A stretch of 33,319 bases of DNA from the NCBI GenBank assembly GCA_902812405.1, contig CADDZI010000027.1, forward strand, positions 1-33,319, given 5' to 3'. The notes under the pieces are model-generated. The model worked only from the letters and a program-made list of their open reading frames with translations. It did not search any database and was not told the origin of the DNA. Below, in pieces: positions 33,310 through 33,319 of the stretch. Both the position numbers and the translations under genes were made by a program. This stretch comes from a bacterium. GTDB taxonomy: Bacteria > Vulcanimicrobiota > Vulcanimicrobiia > Eremiobacterales > Eremiobacteraceae. Numbering within the stretch: the first letter of the stretch is position 1; the number at the start of each line of letters is the position of its first letter.

Positions 33310-33319
33310 GTCGCCGGGG

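Overview
The window is GC-rich, gene-dense chromosomal DNA from a diderm bacterium. A large TonB-dependent outer-membrane receptor shows an outer membrane. A SigB/SigF-type sigma factor with an RsbW-like partner, a CIRCE-controlled hrcA and a divIC/ftsB gene followed by a small S1-like gene recall Bacillota and relatives. That mix, with the regulatory-domain TonB receptor and an actinobacterial-like acetyl-CoA synthetase, fits a diderm Terrabacteria lineage such as Candidatus Eremiobacterota (WPS-2). This placement is inference; no rRNA or tRNA gene was seen. There is no sign of phage, insertion sequence or CRISPR.

Layout. 1-244: 3' end of a ZIP metal transporter, convergent with acs (241-2220, minus). 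2572-4470: secreted M48 metalloprotease with a long helical tail, followed by REP-like repeats and a convergent MFS exporter (4621-5796, minus). 5797-6305: repeat-bearing spacer and a small membrane protein. 6393-7829: GH125 exo-alpha-mannosidase. 7826-9380 (minus): operon of a basic DUF6496-like protein, a degenerate RsbW-like protein and a SigB/F-type sigma factor. 9492-9997 (minus): decayed DUF4397-like lipoprotein gene. 10262-10615: small secreted protein.

10841-16526 is a respiratory formate dehydrogenase operon: catalytic subunit, FdhE, four-cluster Fe-S subunit and NrfD-type membrane subunit. The catalytic gene is read through an in-frame UGA at codon 196, exactly the selenocysteine position of E. 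coli FdnG, with a SECIS-like hairpin 11 nt downstream. Gene callers will split it into two ORFs. Formate electrons would pass from the Mo/W-Sec site through Fe-S clusters to NrfD and the quinone pool.

16670-19157: divergent kbl and tdh (threonine to glycine plus acetyl-CoA), separated by a long hairpin and direct repeats. 19168-21087: DinG/XPD-type helicase. 21084-21554 (minus): short-repeat beta-rich protein. 21627-22394 (minus): SDR whose catalytic Tyr is His.

22465-29850 is a tightly packed plus-strand gene string behind a CIRCE operator: hrcA, dnaJ, prmA, rsmE, a DPM1-like glycosyltransferase, accD, accA, divIC/ftsB and an S1-like gene. It joins heat-shock control, ribosome and rRNA methylation, fatty-acid precursor synthesis and division; grpE and dnaK are absent. 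The window closes with a complete TonB-dependent receptor (29950-33309).

Three of the five convergent gene pairs overlap by exactly four bases through interlocked stop codons (CTAA/TTAG).
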